Below are positions 22,543 to 22,648 of a stretch of 22,648 nucleotides of DNA, one piece after another. How positions within the stretch are numbered: position 1 is the first letter of the stretch; each line of letters opens with the position of its first letter. Source of the stretch: Cudoniella acicularis (Eukaryota; Ascomycota; Leotiomycetes; Helotiales; Helotiaceae); assembly GCA_013054445.1 (NCBI GenBank), contig JAAMPI010000937.1, positions 1 to 22,648 of the forward strand, written 5' to 3'. The notes under the pieces were generated by a model that saw nothing but the letters and a program-made list of their open reading frames with translations, did not search any database and was not told the origin of the DNA. The translations under genes were made by a program, and so were the position numbers.

Positions 22543-22648
22543 TATGCTTGTCACGTGCTGGGGTGCGTGAGATCATGCCAAACACTTGGAGGATTGAACA
22601 CTGTAAATTGTGAGATATTTTTCTAAATAAGGAAATGTTACATAATCC

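Larger units (their letters stand above)
20779..22648. other. EXO84 3' flank and AT-rich intergenic sequence
   Basis: About 1.9 kb with no gene I can support. The first 150 bp should hold the EXO84 3' UTR. Open frames here are short and mostly lack an ATG: 21716-21973 (+) opens at GTG and 21367-21615 (-) opens at TTG. A TTAATTAATT-like stretch lies at about 21236-21246, and a CACGTG box is near 22553. A gene could start or end beyond the right edge, but no conserved peptide points to one. Confidence 0.5.

Overview
The window is from a nuclear genome of a filamentous ascomycete (Pezizomycotina). The introns are short (about 47-68 nt, one of 127 nt), with GTRNGT-like donors and CTAAC/CTGAC branch sites close to the acceptor. 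The dynein heavy chain is of the short, fungal type without the long animal C-terminal domain, and TOM20 and EXO84 have filamentous-fungal sequence. A Leotiomycetes-like source (Botrytis/Sclerotinia relatives) is my impression only.

Layout. (1) 143-2409 (+): a four-exon gene for a 697-residue coiled-coil protein that I cannot name. (2) 2410-3805: a gene-poor, AT-rich interval between convergent genes. (3) 3806-16949 (-): the cytoplasmic dynein heavy chain gene, three exons with a middle exon of about 12.3 kb. Its reading frame is broken once, near 7127, by an apparent one-base deletion in stalk coiled coil 1. (4) 16950-17524: TOM20 3' end and dynein promoter/leader. (5) 17525-18329 (-): TOM20, the outer-membrane mitochondrial import receptor. 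To recover the conserved protein one must accept a 4-nt microexon and a GC-AG intron. (6) 18330-18624: a 295-bp divergent promoter shared by TOM20 and EXO84. (7) 18625-20778 (+): EXO84, an exocyst subunit, four exons. (8) 20779-22648: no gene I can support, apart from one weak 63-codon ORF.

The three recognised genes are housekeeping cell-biology genes: dynein moves cargo and nuclei toward microtubule minus ends, the exocyst tethers secretory vesicles at growth sites, and TOM20 receives mitochondrial precursors. Dynein and exocyst both serve polarised hyphal growth, but nothing here shows co-regulation beyond the shared TOM20/EXO84 promoter. I see no mobile element, RNA gene, secondary-metabolite cluster or defence system. 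The most notable signals are at gene-structure level: the 4-nt TOM20 exon, the GC-AG intron, the dynein frameshift, and a splice junction in the first gene that doubles as a stop codon.
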